Positions 46,490-58,376 of a stretch of DNA of 64,000 nucleotides are shown here, in pieces (position 1 is the stretch's first letter; each line of letters begins with the position of its first letter). The notes below the pieces were generated by a model that saw only the letters and a program-made list of their open reading frames with translations, ran no database searches and was not told where the DNA came from. The translations under genes and the position numbers were made by a program. The DNA comes from Lactarius indigo (Eukaryota > Basidiomycota > Agaricomycetes > Russulales > Russulaceae). Where the stretch lies: contig JAFKAC010000001.1 of NCBI GenBank assembly GCA_025766275.1, positions 1,798,001 through 1,862,000 on the forward strand, written 5' to 3'.

Positions 46490-48196
46490 ATGCGGGCTCG
46501 CCATACTGCACACTCAACGCCATCTTTCCCGGTATATTCTGCCGCATTTCTCTCACCCACAGAGCTTGTTCTCGGAGGTGGAGGTGGCGCTTCCAAGACC
46601 GGTATCAAGAACAAGCTGGTACTTCACCCTTATCTTCCAAGTTTGACGATTCCTCATTTGTCGTTTTCCACCAGAGACTCTATCACGTTGACGAGTTTCT
46701 TACCCTAAAACTCGCTGACGAACTTCAACTAGAGAATGGCGAGGATGCACCAATGAGCATGGCTGCTCACCCTGATGTGCGCCCTTTCTGCAGTGGGTCC
46801 GCCCTGTGCAACCACATGCTTATGTTCTCCTCGCAGGGTTCTTCGTTTGCGTGTGGAATCAACAGCTCTGCGGAAGTGGTCGCGAAAGGCGAGAATTTGA
46901 ATTGCCGCGTGTACGCCGTAGGCGACGACGACAAGTGGGTCCACCGTGATATCCCCTTCTTATATCGTGACGACGGTCGGCTGGTGTGAGTAGACTAGGA
47001 TTCATTTCTTCTGTTGGGACACTGGGAAAGGACGATCCGGAAGACTTTCAGGTCAGTTCCTTTGGATTGTTTACATATCCCCATCTTACGTGGTGTCCAG
47101 AAAGTCACCGTATTCTCCCCCGATGGGGCATATCTGGTCGTGGCCGGTTGCAGCGAGGTTCGTTCCCTAATTCATACTTTTCGTTTTCTTAATGGACTCT
47201 TCGCTTTAGTTGTCCCTCTTAACAGTACCTGAACTCGTATCCGCCCATACGCGTGTCGACAAGGGTGAAATATACGACGCTGCGTTTTCAGAGACCACGG
47301 TATACACTCCGTTGAGCTTTCTCAACAAAATGGTGCTAATTGGCGTAGTTGGTTGTGGCAACAACCCTCAATCTTCTCGTCTACGGCCTTCTTGGGAGTA
47401 AAAAAGGCAAAGAGAAAGAGAATGCGGTCCTGAAATTAGAGAACCCGACCGTCATTGAGCGACCGAAGTTACCAGGAGGAGACACAGGTACCTTTCGCGT
47501 TGGAAAGTGAGTTTTGGTTCCTTCGCCCTCTCAATAGCTCATTGGGAAGTCAAGGTACCATCCGCACGATTCAGGTATATTTTATACCGCCATTAACACG
47601 ACGCCTGCTCGTGGAGCCAAGGCAAGTCAGAGAAAGGCGTACCTAGTACGCTGGGACACCAACGGGTGGAAGGTTGATCGAATAAGGAAAGTGGGGGTGA
47701 AAGGATTGACAGCCTTCGACTTAAGGTACGTGATTGTGCATCGGTTTTATTAGCCGTAACGAGAACCCCCCCCCAGCGATAACGGCAAGTGGATTGCTTA
47801 TGGCTCGTCGGATTGTTCAGTCGGATTGTTAGATGCGTTTACGCTTGCAGTAAGCCCGCTCTTGATTATTCTATCTCTATGGCCTCCGAGATGAGCTCAC
47901 ATCGCTTAGCCACTTTTGAGCATTTTAAAATCACATGAATTTCCACCGACGGTTTTGAAGTTTAATCCTACGTCAAGGCTGCTTGTGTCTGGAAGCGCCG
48001 ATAATACTGTGAGACTGATTGCGATACCAGAAGGACTTGGTGACAACGGTGGGTTTCACACATGCCATCTGTGGGGTCGGGCTGACTGCCGACTCTTTGC
48101 CCAGCGTCGTGGAGCTACACTATCACGGTCATCATAGCTATATTCTGCGTTTTATTTGCCGTCGCACTTCAACTCTTTATGCGTGGTGCTATCTAG
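46490..48196 (+). CDS. SEC12: Sec12, guanine-nucleotide exchange factor for Sar1
   Basis: The ATG at 46490 begins MRARHTAHSTPSFPVYSAAF, then LVLGGGGGASKTGIKNKLRL. The glycine loop with its Asn in KTGIKN matches the K-loop of Sec12/PREB, which binds K+ and catalyses exchange. WD40 blades follow: FSPDGAYLVVAGCSEVSLLT, DAAFSETTLVVATTLNLLVY, DLSDNGKWIAYGSSDCSVGL, LKFNPTSRLLVSGSADNTVR. The last exon encodes a single membrane helix (YTITVIIAIFCVLFAVALQL) and a very short lumenal end, FMRGAI. This makes a type II-like ER membrane protein that starts COPII coat assembly. The lumenal domain of yeast Sec12 is absent here. At least seven introns were inferred. Confidence 0.9.
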
Positions 48197-48504
48197 GTAT
48201 CCATTTCGAGAATGAAGAATTTGCCACAGCCTTGGCCCTGCTAACTTTTCTACATGTTTTATCACTCATTGGTCTTAACTCGACTTCGCTATTCGATAAT
48301 CTCTATTGTTCGCACATACACAATTTTTCATTCCCTCAGCTATAATAGATAGGGCAGAACCGAGAGTTTTCTGTACTCGGAAATGCGAGTCGCAAACATT
48401 ACAAAGATGCCTGCAGTCGAACTGTGGACGATGAGGGCTAGCGAGACTACATGAATCCCAGGATTGTAATCTTCCTGGTGGCCACATGGACAGAGAACCA
48501 GCCC
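48197..48504. other. intergenic, convergent 3' regions
   Basis: This is shared 3' flanking DNA of SEC12 (+) and TAF9 (-). No gene was seen. Confidence 0.4.
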
Positions 48505-49338
48505 CTAATCGTAGTCGTCCTCTTCCACTAATTTTCGCTTTACCCCGTCAGCCTGGTCCTCTGCACCGGCCGTGACCTCCTCCATGGGTTCGTCTGCGCC
48601 GCTCTCCTCTCCACCAGCGAAGAGCCCGTCGTCTTCGTCGCTGCCTTCCTCGACCTCGTTCGGCACGGCAGCCGAGGTATCCACCATATCAACGTCTTCT
48701 GAGGGCGTGTGCACGGCGTTGACGGGGTTCGCGATCGAAGGAGGGGAAACGATGGCCTGGGGATGTGGAGCCGCCGCGGCCGCGGGGGGGATGGCAGCCG
48801 GCTCCATGTCTTCGTCTTCGTCCTCCGACGCAGACTCGACGATTTCCTCGATCTCTTCGTCGAACTGCTTCTCCTCTGGCGGTGGTCTATTCGGCACGAG
48901 GTCAAAGTCGACGGCGGTCAAACACTCGTTTGCGGGCGGTAAGCGGAGGCCGAAGACTTCGGGCACGGGTGGGAGAGACTGCGCGTTGACCTGGGTGGCC
49001 AAGGAGAGGGTATACTGTAGCGCGAATATAGTGAGACATTGGCGATGAAAAAAATAGTATGTTATTGGCACCTCTTTCGGGACACGCCCGCCAAACTCCC
49101 AACCTACGCGGGCTTGCACGGCAAGTGTTACATCGTCCATCTCGAGTTTGTTTGGGCGACCGGCATGCTCTGCGTATACAAGCGCGTCTGAGAGGACCTG
49201 TGCGGTGTACCTGTGAGAGAATTCGAGAAGCTGGTGCAAGACCCCCGGCTGTGCATCCTGTACCGTAGGCGTCGAGGCTAAAAGCAAGGCGATGGCTCGG
49301 GCAGCTGGCGGGAGAGACTCCGTCGAGGGTCGGGACAT
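48505..49338 (-). CDS. TAF9: TAF9 subunit of TFIID/SAGA
   Basis: The ATG at 49338 begins MSRPSTESLPPAARAIALLL. The TAF9 histone fold follows: VLHQLLEFSHRYTAQVLSDA, LVYAEHAGRPNKLEMDDVTL and AVQARVGWEF. An intron that happens to be open in frame (GTGCCA to CTACAG, about 49020-49071) separates VPKE from YTLSLATQVNAQSLPPVPEV. The rest is acidic and disordered (IEEIVESASEDEDEDMEPAA) with Ala/Pro runs and ends LVEEDDYD. TAF9 pairs with TAF6 in TFIID and SAGA. Spliced length is about 260 aa. Confidence 0.9.
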   Translation of the reverse strand: MSRPSTESLPPAARAIALLLASTPTVQDAQPGVLHQLLEFSHRYTAQVLSDALVYAEHAGRPNKLEMDDVTLAVQARVGWEFGGRVPKEVPITYYFFHRQCLTIFALQYTLSLATQVNAQSLPPVPEVFGLRLPPANECLTAVDFDLVPNRPPPEEKQFDEEIEEIVESASEDEDEDMEPAAIPPAAAAAPHPQAIVSPPSIANPVNAVHTPSEDVDMVDTSAAVPNEVEEGSDEDDGLFAGGEESGADEPMEEVTAGAEDQADGVKRKLVEEDDYD

Positions 49339-49462
49339 GGGGGTGGAGCTTACATAATTGGAGCTGGCAGAAGCCGCGCCATGGAGCTTCCGTGCCGTAA
49401 GATGATGAATGATGCGACTCCGACTGCGTAGCTCTCTCACGCTCTTTACCCCAACGTTCACC
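49339..49462. promoter_or_regulatory. divergent promoter region, TAF9 and ISU1
   Basis: Only 124 bp separate the two start codons on opposite strands, so the 5' leaders must be short or overlap. No clear TATA box was seen. Confidence 0.45.
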
Positions 49463-50225
49463 ATGTTGTCCACTCGCTTTACCGTCGCAACGCTTCCTCG
49501 CGTTTCTCGTATTGCTACTCGCCCGGTGATCGCAAGGGCATATCATGAAAAGGTTATCTCTCACTATGAGCGTCCCAGGAATGTGTGTAGTCACGGCTTG
49601 CGCTTTTTTCCGCCTGTTATCTGATAATCTTATTCTTCACTCCCTCACAAACAGGTGGGTTCTCTCCCCAAGGGTGACATAGATGTCGGTACTGGGCTCG
49701 TCGGGGCACCTGCGTATGTGGTTCAATTATCATCATCTTCCAGCGGAATGGGCTGACAAAGAAAAAAACCTCACTGTCGACTGTTGGTCCTCATGGGAAC
49801 AATCAGATGCGGCGACGTTATGAAGTTGCAGATACGTGTCGATGATAAGGGTATCATCTCGGACGTCAAGTTCAAGACGTTTGGCTGTGGAAGTGCCATC
49901 GCCTCTAGTTCGTACATGACTGAGCGTGTCAAGGGCCTTTCGCTCGATGAGGCCGGTAAAATCAAAAACACCGAGATTGCGAAGGAGCTCGCTCTACCAC
50001 CCGTCAAACTCCACTGCTCAAGTGTGTCTATGCGCCTGGTCTTTGCCCACCATCTCACTGATGTCACCTTTAGTGTTGGCCGAGGATGCCATTCGCTCTG
50101 CTATCAAGGACTACCAGTCGAAGCGAGCCAAGCTGGCCGACACCACACAAAAGAGTTTTATTGACGTGGCGCAAAGCGGGGCTACTGCAGGGTCATCGGC
50201 AACCGCACACACGAGCCAGTCGTAA
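49463..50225 (+). CDS. ISU1: iron-sulfur cluster assembly scaffold Isu1 (IscU)
   Basis: The ATG at 49463 opens a mitochondrial presequence (MLSTRFTVATLPRVSRIATR, PVIARAYHEKVISHYE). The mature IscU fold follows: YERPRNVGSLPKGDIDVGTG, LVGAPACGDVMKLQIRVDD (first cluster Cys), KFKTFGCGSAIASSSYMTER (second Cys), PPVKLHCSMLAEDAIRSAIK (LPPVK site for the Hsp70 chaperone, and the third Cys). It ends with a Ser/Thr-rich tail. Exon 1 ends at 49582; the other introns (about 49713-49789 region and 50020-50068) join in phase. The scaffold builds [2Fe-2S] clusters with Nfs1 and frataxin in the matrix. All catalytic residues are present. Confidence 0.95.
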
Positions 50226-50859
50226 TGGCGTTTCTCACTTTTTCCCCTGTTGCTTAGTGTATGATAGTATACTTCACTTAGTCTCGACATTGCATCTATC
50301 CCATTCATGTTTTCGCGGCCACAGCACTCGAGTTTCTCCGAACCACCTATCAGAACAGCGGTGAACACGCTTTGCATCTTTTCGTTCCTGAGGGTTTCCT
50401 AGCTCCTCTGCTGCATACTCAGTACTAATCCCTTCAACTGCGGTGCTCGACTCGCGGCGTTTATCTAAACCCCGTTCCGGCTTCTCTAGCACAAAATTGG
50501 TCGCCAAACGCTAATACCGTAAAAATACATTTCAAACTCGTTCCCGTGGCTGGCTACATTTATGCGATCCAATCGTCTGTAGCAACGTCCCCGCATCGCA
50601 CCGACAGCGGGGAAAAAACAAGTACAATCAAGGTACACCGCCACATCCGGGCCCAAGAAACGCAACTGAAGGACCGCGGTCACTCTCATCTTATTTTTTC
50701 GCTCTTTGCTGGGCACACGCCATCGTTTTCAATGTCCAGGTATACTCTTCACGAGGCTACAAACGTACCCGAAACAGGAATAGGTACAGTTACCTTCTTA
50801 CCATAGGACTATCCTTTCCAAGAGTCTTGCCATTCTCAACTGCCGCCACCACCTTATAG
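50226..50859. other. intergenic region
   Basis: No gene was recognised between ISU1 and the DUF6535 gene. Pyrimidine-rich stretches near 50690-50740 and an ATG with a nearby GTATAC donor at 50732 may be a first exon of the DUF6535 gene, but the phase does not close. Confidence 0.35.
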
Positions 50860-53548
50860 ATGGTTACCCGTACCTACCTTCGTTGGCGTCAACTCCAGCA
50901 GCACAGGGAAAGCCCAACATTATTGATGGCTCTGGTCCCATCTTCTTAATGTATTTGGAGATGGCGGGGGAAGAAGATAAGAAGATGGTCGAAGGTTGGA
51001 AAGCAGACGCTGATGGGATCCTTATATTTGTGAGTCACTATCTTCAAATACTATTTCTTACACTGACCAGCAATCATAGACTGGTTTATTCTCTGCTGCT
51101 GTTGCGTCGTTGATTTCAGTGTCAATTCAGGACATTAGACCAAACCCACAGGAAACCTCCAACTTCTACCTCGCAAATATCTATCAGACTATTGCCGACC
51201 CAAATCGACCAAACGTTTCCCTCCCTTCTTCCCCACCCGCGTTTTCTCCACCAAACTATGCAGTCTGGGTGAACTCACTTTGGTTCATGAGCTTGGTGAT
51301 CAGTCTCACCTGTGCTCTTCTCGCGACGTTGCTGCAGCAATGGGCACGAAGATACCTCAAGGTCACTCAGCTGCGTTACAATCTACCCAAGCGAGCACGG
51401 ATCCGCGGATTCTTTGCTGAAGGCGTCGACAAGTTTCTCCTTCCTTGGGCAGTTGAATCGTTGCCCACACTTCTTCATGTTTCCCTGTTCTTGTTCTTTG
51501 CTGGCCTAATTGTGTTCCTTTGCAACGTTAATCTCACAATCTTCAAGTTGGTGTTGTCCTGGATCGGCTTTTGCACAGCTCTCTATGGGTGCATCACGCT
51601 CATACCAATCTTTTATCATGACAGCCCATACTTCACACCGCTTTCGACACTGGTGTGGGAGATTGTTATGGGAATACTATATGCTATTTATCGTGTCCGT
51701 CGATCATTCGGCTCATTGCGTCTCCATCGTCGTGTAGCCCTCTGGAGATCGAGAGACCGTTACCACAAATTTTTCTTGCAGGGCATGCACAAGACAGCGG
51801 AAGGAACCGCACTGAATTCACCATCACCGGAGGTCGACACTCGCGCCTTTATGTGGACGTTCGACAGTTTGGATGAAGACCACGAACTGGAGCGCTTCTT
51901 TTCCGGCTTACCTGGTTTCCGCAGCTCAAAAGTGGTTGTCGACCCCCTCCCTGGTCTCACTGAAGAGCAAAAGTGGAGACTTTCAACGGAATTGATGAAG
52001 CTGTTGAATGTCACTTTCTTATCCGATTTTCTACCCGAACATGTCAAAAAACGGAGAGCCATAATATGCGCGAAGGCCATCGATCCAACACACACTCCCA
52101 ATGCATTGATAATCCTCGACAGGATTTTGTCCAACTACCAATATAGTGGTCCGCTGGCCGCAGAAATTGTGCAGATTCTAAGAGGCTGGGGCAATAACAA
52201 GGGCGAAGCTACCAATTTGGTTGTACGGGCTGCTATCTGCAGTATTGTTGCACGAGCACAACGGCACGACGACTTCTGGTTTATTCTCACCTCCAATGAA
52301 CTGGGCATCCCAGAATCTGTCCTCCGAGACCACGCTACACACGGTGACAGTCTGTCGCTCGCGGTCTTGATTTACGTCACTCGCCAGCAGTTTAGCCTTT
52401 CCGGGAAAACGTCTTGGCCGTCGTTTTATATCTCGAGTATTCTCAAAGCAGCTTCCAAATTCAATGCGCAAGACACGTCACCTGAACTGCAGCACGAGTT
52501 TTGTGCTCTCTGGAATCAAATCGTTCTCGAGGTGCAAAGTGACTATCATGATCTGGGGGTGGCGTTCGAGATCTTGGGACCAATCCGCAACATCTACATC
52601 GCTCTACATCGAGATACTGATTCTGCCCCGACACGATTCTCCGCCACCACTACGGATTATGACCGTATTTTGTTGAAGCCGTCTTCGTATCCATCATGTA
52701 CCGTCCCTGGCCATCATCCGGGCTCAACACCTCACATCCGCGTCGACTCTGCCTTCACAACCTTTGTTCACACTGTTCTGCATGATAACACAGTGATGGA
52801 CCCTACTCTCCTTGCTAGTTCCGATCCGCCTTCGTCGTCCACACCTACCCCGTTTCATGTCGTCAAAAGCCTCACGGGTGTCTCACCGCTTGACAATTTC
52901 CACCCCGCTCATCGGATAACCGTCGGGAGCCTCCACAATCTTGTTACCCCACCAGATCCAGCCACCACTGACGCAATGCGAGACATTGTCACTTCAGGTA
53001 TAACAATATCCCATACCGCCCCCGAAACTCTGGGGTCCTCCCCTCCTTCTACCTCCCCATCTATTGCCATTGCCCTCCGACGCAACCCAAACCTCCTGAA
53101 GTCTTCCGGTCCACTAAACCTCCCACCCCCTGCTTCTTCTAATCCGGTTCTCGACAACATATTTCCCACAGGTCCACCGCTGTCTTCACACTCTCCCGCC
53201 ACTCGACCCGACCTCTCACCCTCTTTCCCAGAATCTCATCCCTCGGTAGTTACTACTTCTCTCAGTGCATCTCCAAGGCCGATCTCTGCACCTAATCCAA
53301 GTGCTACTCCCGAGGAAGGTGGTACCCTGAAGACTGCTTTACGCAAGGAGGAAGACGCCCTTGGCCCCCCATTAGTGAATAGCGCAATCCACGCAAACAC
53401 TATGGTCACCTTAAATTTTCCGCCACAATCCCCGTCACTACAACCGATTGTTGACCCGGATGTGGCCATTGTGGGTCTGTCACTGCGGGATGAGCGTACA
53501 GGAGATCAGTCTGTGCATCCTTCGCATTACCAGTATGAGTTCAGTTAA
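50860..53548 (+). CDS. DUF6535 membrane protein with long Ser/Pro tail
   Basis: The first clear exon reads MYLEMAGEEDKKMVEGWKAD and ADGILIF. After an intron, a long exon continues TGLFSAAVASLISVSIQDIR. This F/TGLFSA junction is the same as in the DUF6535 copy at the right end of the window. Membrane segments: VWVNSLWFMSLVISLTCALL, then LQQWARRYLK; LPTLLHVSLFLFFAGLIVFL; LVLSWIGFCTALYGCITLIP. A soluble helical domain (FDSLDEDHELERFFSGLPGF) follows, then a tail of about 270 residues rich in Ser, Pro and Thr, ending QSVHPSHYQYEFS at 53548. DUF6535 proteins are abundant in Agaricomycetes and uncharacterised. The start codon is not resolved; no in-frame ATG precedes the first exon without an extra splice. 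Confidence 0.8.
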
Positions 53549-53826
53549 CGCGTCGTCTCTCAGACGTGCGTGGGCGATAGGGCGTTGGGGTCTTCGGTAT
53601 CACCATACTGATGCTATTCAATGCTTTTTCTCAACATGTGTATATACCGCCCTACTACACGGTACAAATAATGTGGCGAAATATGTGTACACTCGAGCGG
53701 AGATGTACAAGCGTATGATCGAGAGAACGAAGAAAGAAAGGGAAAGGTTTCGGTAGGGGAGGCAGAAGGAAAGCGATGGCCCAGCGCTCGACTTGGGTCG
53801 CGGACAGTCGACGCTATCCCCCGTGC

Positions 53827-55953
53827 CTATGAGCCCTTTTGTCCTACGAACGAGAATGTCCCGTTGGCGAACCAACGGTCGTTTGCTTCCTTCACGCGTT
53901 GGGCCGCGGCACGATTCGTCAGTTCGAACCCTAATCTACCATTCAGCATACTCAAGCGCAGCCGAACGATCAATGATCACCGACCTTGTACAGGGGTGAC
54001 AATGAGAGACGAGGCCGTCCCCGAAGTCTGCGCCGAACTTGCGGCCTTTGAGAGCGCCGCGGTCCGCAACCGGTTCGCCTTGGACATTTTGGCTGCGTAT
54101 ACGGATTGGGGCATCAGGCGCGAAAACAAAATAGAAAGGAAAAACCGTCGCACCCCGTGTCTTCGCCTCGCCCAAGTTGGCGCGAACCTTCCCCGTGCTC
54201 ACGCCGATCATGCCAAGACCCTTTGTTTCGTCAAATGCCCCGACTTCCTCTTCCGCCTCGCCGAACGCCATGCGATTCGTAAGTTTACGGAGCTCGGTTT
54301 GTGCGTATGCTTCCTTGGCCTTGCGCGCACTAGTGTGTTGGGGCTGTTAGGGTCGCAGAGAATTGGGGGTAATATATGAGGAGCTGAACGTACCGCCTGC
54401 CACCACGTCGTTTCTTGGGGCCGTCGTTGGGTATGGAGAGAGGTTTGACCACCTTCGATGGTGGAGGCGCAGTCAGCCGGTCGAGGTGCTTCTCGATCTT
54501 TTCTCTAAGTTCCTCTCCATAACCACCTATATAACACGGGGCGAAAGACGTCACGAAACTGCGAGGGATAAAGTGGTAAAGTAACGACCAACCATCTCTC
54601 CTGTTCCGTTCTAGGTCCATTCGGGCAGCTAACACGCACTTGGCACCCACAGTACGCTGCAGCTTGAGTTGGTGCTCCGAAGGTGTGCTCTGAATAAGTT
54701 CGGACTGGTACACGAAACCAGTATGCCGTCGCTGCGTCGCACTAGAGAACCCTGCTGCTATTTTCCTCTGGGCACCGAGAAGCTGTGATAACGAGAATCG
54801 TTGGGACCGATAAAGGCAGGAAGGGAGTCGGAACTAACATGGACGTTGCAAGCGGGCATTTTGGCGAGTCCGTTCAAACCGCCCGCTACGCCGAGCAATT
54901 TCGCCGCTGTGGTTGTACCGACGATAGCTGACAAATTTGGCGCAAGAACATTCATTCTCGAACTGACGTACATGAAGATCTGAATAGGCGGTGAATCCGT
55001 CCGTCGATAACGTAGCAGCTTAGATGAGCACGCACCTTTGTCCGAACTTTCTCCAGTCGGTCGGCGAGATCACAAGCACGTTCTACAGATTGCCAACCCG
55101 AGTCCGACAACTTTTGTCCTGTTGAGGTCGTCGCAGCCATTAAGACACTCATGACGACCGCTGGAGGGATTTCTTTGAGGTCAGCTCTGGTCGGATCCTT
55201 GGGGCAGAGCAGCCAGTGAATACAAATCAATCCTCTCGGCGACTGCAGTTTGACCGCGCACCTCATCATTAGCCAATTTTCGGACAGCCTTGACGTACAT
55301 GTTCGGGTCGGTGATAAGCCGTTCCAGTTCAGGGAACTTTGGGGAGTAATGGTCTCTGATAAACTGTAATAAACAGCAGAGTGCCGAGTCAATACTTGGG
55401 GAGCCGCCGCACAGGAAAGCATAAAATTACCTTGTGCACAACAAGAATCTCGTTGTCGACATCGACGGAGAGGTTATTTGCCTGGACGATGACGTTGTAC
55501 TCTGGATTAGAGTGCACCGGCATAGACATCGCCTCTCCTGATGACGGGTTGGCTTGATACTTTTCGATTTCCTAAGCAGAACGGGGGGGTCAATGTGGGC
55601 TCAGAGCCAGAAACGTAGAGGCGTACACCCAAAATCTCGGCCATGCGTCTGCTCCCTTCAAGTCGAGCAACCGTCCGAACGTCGTCCACACCGCCAAGAT
55701 CCATTCTCTGTACCTCCTCCGCATCGAGCTCTTCTGCAGGTTTGACACCTCCGTCAAGTACCATTCCTGTGGTCCCTTCCCCTTCACCACCGTTCTCTTC
55801 TTGGTCATCTTCAGACATGGCGGCATCATCCGCCGTCGCTTTTCGTTTCCCATTTGACGGTCCCCCTTGCTCTGGCTCATCGTCGTTGTAATCATCTCCT
55901 GCATCTGAGAGACCATCGAGGTCGGCCATCAATTCGTCAGCGAGTGCGCTCAT
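53827..55953 (-). CDS. PRP31: U4/U6 snRNP protein Prp31
   Basis: The ATG at 55953 begins [20 protein letters not shown], an acidic leader. The Nop/NOSIC part follows: [154 protein letters not shown] and [20 protein letters not shown]. The Prp31 C-terminal domain has [20 protein letters not shown], then [20 protein letters not shown] and [13 protein letters not shown] at the end. Prp31 binds the U4 snRNA k-turn with the 15.5K protein and holds the U4/U6.U5 tri-snRNP together. Several short introns interrupt it; no lesion was seen. Confidence 0.93.
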
Positions 55954-56169
55954 AGCTACGGATTATTTGGGTGAAAGGTAAGGTCAAGCTGCGCTTGTCG
56001 CGCGTCCACTCTTTAAAAGTCACATGACTACGGCGTAAACTCAGGCACGTCATGTGAACCACTGCGGCATTGTCATCATTTCTTCGCTCAGCTACTGTAT
56101 GGTTCTAACAACCCCAAAGTAAAAGTCTACGAAAGTATCCAAGACAAGGTAGCGATAGAGGCCGTCCTT

Positions 56170-58118
56170 TTAAATAGCCATCAACGACACTCCGCCATCA
56201 GCTGTGACTCGTCTCCTCGTCCGAACTACGAGGAAATTGCGATTGAAGCGGAGGAGCTTTAATTTCACGCCCTCCGACTCAGAACCCAGTTCTGTACCCA
56301 CGTACACGCCGGTCGGGCAGCAGACAAGCGCCTCCCCCGTCTATACGAGACAAACAACTCAGTTAGCTCTCAACAGGAACGTAGAGCCATGAAACCCTTA
56401 CCTTAAGTGTCACCACACGGTCGAAGGAATCGTCGCTTGACATCGCTGCGGGGATATGCTTTTTCAAGTGTTCCCACCATGCAGAGGAGGCGAAACGATG
56501 CAGGATGATGAGACCACAAAGTGCAATAAACGCGGACGGAAGAACCGTGGGCTCTGCGGGAGGCCTAAGGATCATTGGAGTATTACTAGAAATGATCGTG
56601 CTAACCTTGTGTGCTCACAATTACGCGCATTGACATGTGTCGTTGCTGGCGAACGAGCGATAGCAATGCACGCGTGAGGCCGGTTGGGGTGCTTGCGTCT
56701 GATAGATACTGCGTCTCCCAGTTAGCCGGTAAGACCATTGGGGAAGAATATGGTAATGGAACCTTGTGCGCTTCGTCGACGACCAAAATCTTTCCGGTAT
56801 CCACATTGGCTCTCTGGAATAAGCGAATGCATATCTCAAAAATCGCCCCCGCCATTGCAGGGTCCACGAATGGGTCAGAGAGGTCGACGATAGTGACCCT
56901 TCCAGAAGCGAATCTTTGTTCTTCCACTGTGCTGATTTTACGAGCTTGAGCTATAGAATGTGGCTTGGGCTTTCCAGCTGCCAGTGGTTGGGTGAACGTC
57001 ATGAGAAGGTCAAGGCGCTGCTTGAGGCCGGCCTTTTGCGCCGGGTTCATATCTTTCTTTTGTTCTTCTATTCTGGCCATGAACGCCGTATACGTGTAGT
57101 CATCCCCTAGTTCACGCAAAATGCTCTGTTGACCATTGGGTCAACCACCTGCAGTTTAAATGAAAAGGGTTTCCTTACAAGCACAGTTTGCATGTATAGC
57201 GGTGCATTATCAGACGAGTTTACAGCCATAAGAGACAGGAAGGCCGCTGCATCAAGTTCAGATGGGGAGAAGTATAAGGGTTTAACTTGAACGTTTGCTC
57301 CGAGGCGGCTATACACTTGTTCCATACGCTTCAGTGACGAAGGTGCCACATATACGACAACGGGGGGCGGCTTCGCATTGTTGACAGTGGAAACACCAAC
57401 ATATGCCGCCTCACATGGGGAGGAACAGGACCCCGTCTCACCAACATGGAGTACCAGGCCAGACAGCGGCTTTACGAGCTGTCCCAGGGCAGGGCAACCA
57501 GTGACGAACATATTCTCAAGGATAACCGACACTGTATGGGATTTCCCTGATCCTTGTACGCCACATACAAGCGCCGAAAACGGCGTATTCTGCTAGAGTT
57601 GAATGATACAGCTGCGGTCTGTAAAAATGTCACTTGCCGTGTTTAGATACAATCTAGAAAACTCGTCGTCCCGCATCGACATGGCCTGGGGTAGCCTACA
57701 GATTAAGATTAGGAAGTGAAAGAACGCCTTTGGACCACGTCGACATACCTTGACTCCGTGATATTACCGAAGACACCGTACTGACCTATAGCTTGTCGCA
57801 TCTTCTTGGTGCGATATGCCCCACGGGTTAGCAATGGTGCAGTTTTGAACTCGTGATCATTATCGAGGTCGTTGCCGTCAATGTTACTAGCTACGCTCGT
57901 GAGCTGGCTTTCCTCCTGTTTTTTTTTTGTTTTTTTTTTTCGAATGTCAGTGTCAAGATCCACAGAGAATAAGCGTGTGGCGATTGCCTACTGTTAGGTT
58001 GCGCGTCAGTGATCGGGATACAGAGGATCCCTTTGGTGAATCGGATGCTTGAACAGTGACCTTCACGCGCATTTAGCTGGGGGACGAAAGGAAAAACAAC
58101 ACAGAAACACACCGTCAT
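56170..58118 (-). CDS. P-loop ATPase, basidiomycete-specific, HerA/FtsK-like
   Basis: Proposed start ATG 58118 with a two-codon first exon, then QLNAREGHCSSIRFTKGILC. A Lys-rich run (RKKKTKKKQEE) follows, coded by A-tracts at 57918-57940. The ATPase core has ALVCGVQGSGKSHTVSVILE (Walker A GVQGSGKS) and, later, RVTIVDLSDPFVDPAMAGAI and DTGKILVVDEAHKVPLPYSS (Walker B with DEAH). After RVIVSTQ come EPTVLPSAFIALCGLIILHR and SAWWEHLKKHIP. It ends VVRTRRRVTADGGVSLMAI at 56170. The layout resembles the large family of fungal AAA-like domain proteins with distant similarity to HerA/VirB4-type ATPases. The substrate is unknown. It is divergent from RRP8. Confidence 0.75.
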
Positions 58119-58376
58119 TGCGAATGGAGAAGATAAGTTTCGTCACGAAGCGCAAAGCCCTCTTATAGAAAAGCAGTGGGAACCGAGTGTGGCACTCGCA
58201 CGCCCCGTGTTACGTAGACCTAGGCGCCAGAATATAGATAACGCAGACATTAAGAATGCGGAACTGCGGTGCTGTGTAATAGGGGGCCAGCGTGAGGTCA
58301 GACGCAGTCCGCAACAAAGCCGCGAGCATACTCACGTCAGGGGTAAGTGCCCTTTCCTGTCATCCCATCCGCCGTC

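Noticed and set aside
53864..54379. 171-aa plus-strand ORF
   Set aside because: It is the antisense of the last exons of PRP31, whose conserved C-terminus is on the minus strand.
57918..57941. Frameshift in the A/T homopolymers of the P-loop ATPase gene
   Set aside because: The A-tracts code for a plausible Lys run in a frame that stays open, so no shift is required.
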